The translations under genes and the position numbers were made by a program. From Paraburkholderia antibiotica (GTDB lineage Bacteria > Pseudomonadota > Gammaproteobacteria > Burkholderiales > Burkholderiaceae): a stretch of 64,000 bases of DNA. Positions 62,675 to 64,000 of the stretch are shown here, piece by piece. The notes beneath the pieces are model-generated. The model was not told the DNA's origin and ran no database searches. It saw only the letters and a list, made by a program, of their open reading frames with translations. Position 1 is the stretch's first letter. Every line of letters begins with the position of its first letter. Location: the NCBI RefSeq assembly GCF_012927125.1, contig NZ_JABBFZ010000003.1, forward strand, positions 372,001 through 436,000, given 5' to 3'.

Positions 62675-63328
62675 ATGTCGGTGATCGTGGTGGCGAATCC
62701 GAAGGGCGGCGTGGGCAAGAGCACGCTATCGACCAATCTGGCCGGCTATTTCGCGTCGATCGGCGAATGGGTCGCGCTGGCCGACCTCGACAAGCAGCAA
62801 TCCGCGCACGCGTGGCTCGATCTGCGGCCCGCGACGCTGCCGGCCATCGAGACCTGGGAGGTCAATCCCGACGTGCCGGCGAAGCCGCCCAAGGGGCTTG
62901 AGCACGCGGTCATCGATACGCCGGCCGGGCTGCACGGCAACCGCCTTGGCATCGCGCTCGATCTCGCCGACAAGGTGATCGTGCCGCTGCAGCCGTCGAT
63001 GTTCGACATTCTCGCGACCCAGGAATTTCTCGAGCGGCTCGCGAAGGAAAAGGCGGTCAGGAAAGGCGCGATCGAGGTCGGCGTGGTCGGCATGCGCGTC
63101 GATGCGCGCACGCGCTCGGCCGAGCAGCTGCATCGTTTCGTCGAGGGGCTGAAGCTGCCGGTGCTGGGCTTTCTGCGCGATACGCAGAACTACGTGCAGC
63201 TCGCCGCGCACGGGCTGACGCTGTGGGACGTGGCGAAAAGCCGGGTCGAGAAGGATCTGGAGCAGTGGCAGCCGATCATCGAGTGGACGAATGGGGCGGC
63301 GAAGAAGGGCGTGGGCGAGAAGGGCTGA
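62675..63328 (+). CDS. ParA-type ATPase, orphan (217 aa)
   Basis: A short ParA/MinD-like ATPase. The deviant Walker A PKGGVGKSTLSTNLAGY lies near residues 9-25. ALADLDKQQSAHAWLDLRP and VIDTPAGLHGNRL are the switch regions. It is shorter than chromosomal ParA and lacks the N-terminal helix-turn-helix domain; no ParB is adjacent. GGGAGA stands just before the ATG. The cargo is unknown. Confidence 0.9.
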   Translation: MSVIVVANPKGGVGKSTLSTNLAGYFASIGEWVALADLDKQQSAHAWLDLRPATLPAIETWEVNPDVPAKPPKGLEHAVIDTPAGLHGNRLGIALDLADKVIVPLQPSMFDILATQEFLERLAKEKAVRKGAIEVGVVGMRVDARTRSAEQLHRFVEGLKLPVLGFLRDTQNYVQLAAHGLTLWDVAKSRVEKDLEQWQPIIEWTNGAAKKGVGEKG

Positions 63329-63474
63329 GAGGGTGGCAGGTTTGGCCTTCGCGGCGGGCGTGGAGTCAGATGGGCCACGCCGCGCCACGCCGCGCCACGC
63401 CCGCGATGGCGCCACCTTGGCTTTAACGCCGCAGCTTTAACGCGTCGATGCATTGCCAGAGCGCCGACGCAAAA

Positions 63475-63507
63475 ACGGCCGCCGATAGCCGAAGCCGCGG
63501 CGGCCGT
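63475..63507 (-). terminator. Terminator of panD
   Basis: ACGGCCGCC (63475-63483) and GGCGGCCGT (63499-63507) form nine base pairs with a 15-base loop. On the minus strand the stem is followed by TTTT, as expected for ending panD, whose stop lies 127 bases upstream. Confidence 0.7.
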
Positions 63508-63633
63508 CATGGGCAAGTACCTACAAGTTCACAGCCGGCGCAATGCCTGGCGGATCACTTGCCGAATTACCCCGCGAAACCTTGAAAAAACTGAACCGGC
63601 CCGACCCAACCTGGGCGAGCCGGCGTGGCCGGC

Positions 63634-64000
63634 TTAGTTCCAGGCCTGCGTCGGCACGTGATCGCGGCTGCCCTTGATCTTGTTGTTTTCATCGACGAAC
63701 ACGAGGTCCGGCTTCCAGCCTGCCTTCAGTTCCGCCTCGTCGACCACCGCGAATGCCGCGATGATGACCAGATCGCCGAGTTGCGCGCGGCGCGCGGCCG
63801 AGCCGTTCAGCGAAATCATGCCGCTGCCGCGCTCGCCCTTGATCGCGTAGGTCGAGAAACGCTCGCCGTTGTTGATGTTCCAGATGTCGATGCGCTCGTT
63901 TTCGACGATGTTCGCCGCTTCGAGCAGATCTTCGTCGATCGCGCACGAACCTTCGTAGTGCAGTTCGCAGTGGGTGACTGCGACGCGGTGAATCTTCGAC
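63634..64000 (-). CDS. panD: Aspartate 1-decarboxylase, N-terminus cut by window edge
   Basis: Partial gene; the first few residues lie beyond the right edge. The visible protein begins [20 protein letters not shown], which contains the Gly-Ser self-cleavage site that creates the pyruvoyl group. [23 protein letters not shown] and [20 protein letters not shown] follow, ending at a TAA. The enzyme decarboxylates aspartate to beta-alanine for pantothenate synthesis. The complete protein would have about 125-130 residues. Confidence 0.95.
   Translation of the reverse strand, partial: SKIHRVAVTHCELHYEGSCAIDEDLLEAANIVENERIDIWNINNGERFSTYAIKGERGSGMISLNGSAARRAQLGDLVIIAAFAVVDEAELKAGWKPDLVFVDENNKIKGSRDHVPTQAWN

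Noticed and set aside
1..64000. CRISPR arrays, tRNA or rRNA genes, insertion sequences and prophage genes
   Set aside because: No regularly spaced repeats, cloverleaf-type sequences, transposase or phage proteins were seen on either strand.

Overview
The window is high-GC DNA from a betaproteobacterium, most likely Burkholderia or Paraburkholderia. The evidence is the gene content and order: holC followed by a DUF2486 gene, ilvD/LysR/lgt, lptF-lptG-pepA, an unsplit cysI-DUF934-cysH-cysDN operon under CysB, 6S RNA beside zapA, and a urt-ure urea locus. Most of it is chromosomal housekeeping. No phage, transposase, integrase, CRISPR array, rRNA or tRNA was seen.

Left part (0.3-11.2 kb): a minus-strand urea locus, urtABCDE for uptake, then two small unknown proteins and ureD. 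It starts at a consensus sigma-54 promoter. Beyond the divergent promoter region lie an omega-amino-acid aminotransferase, a rhodanese and a protein-isoaspartate methyltransferase. From 11.7 to 18.7 kb a LacI regulator with a perfect palindromic operator heads a sugar ABC importer plus a TIM-barrel isomerase/epimerase and a Gfo/Idh/MocA dehydrogenase, a complete but unassigned sugar or cyclitol catabolic operon.

19-30 kb: a few small genes (methyltransferase, orphan ParA, His-rich secreted protein), then cysB with a LivJ-type binding protein, divergent from cysI-DUF934-cysH-cysD-cysN-cobA (sulfate reduction to sulfide and the uroporphyrinogen methyltransferase for siroheme). The chelatase gene cbiX lies 5.6 kb further on. 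Between cobA and cbiX sits the strangest part of the window: two tandem, closely similar genes for about 740-residue lipoproteins, each with one c-type heme motif and a large C-terminal region I do not recognise. Both are preceded by long AT-rich leaders with shared elements. This looks like an accessory module.

35.5-49 kb: cbiX, lptG-lptF (LPS export), pepA, holC, DUF2486, a small cytochrome c, ilvD, a LysR regulator, lgt, a SIMPL-domain protein, an EVE-domain protein, 6S RNA, zapA and a ZapB-like coiled coil. 49-62 kb: a cobalamin locus. A sigma-70 promoter and a cobalamin riboswitch lead into btuB-btuC-btuD-cobT-cobS-cobC; btuF, cobD, cbiB and cobU run the other way, and cobQ follows. It covers B12 uptake and late assembly (amidation, aminopropanol arm, lower ligand) but has no corrin-ring genes or adenosyltransferase. 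The right end has a PaaI-type thioesterase, a second orphan ParA and panD, which is cut by the window edge.
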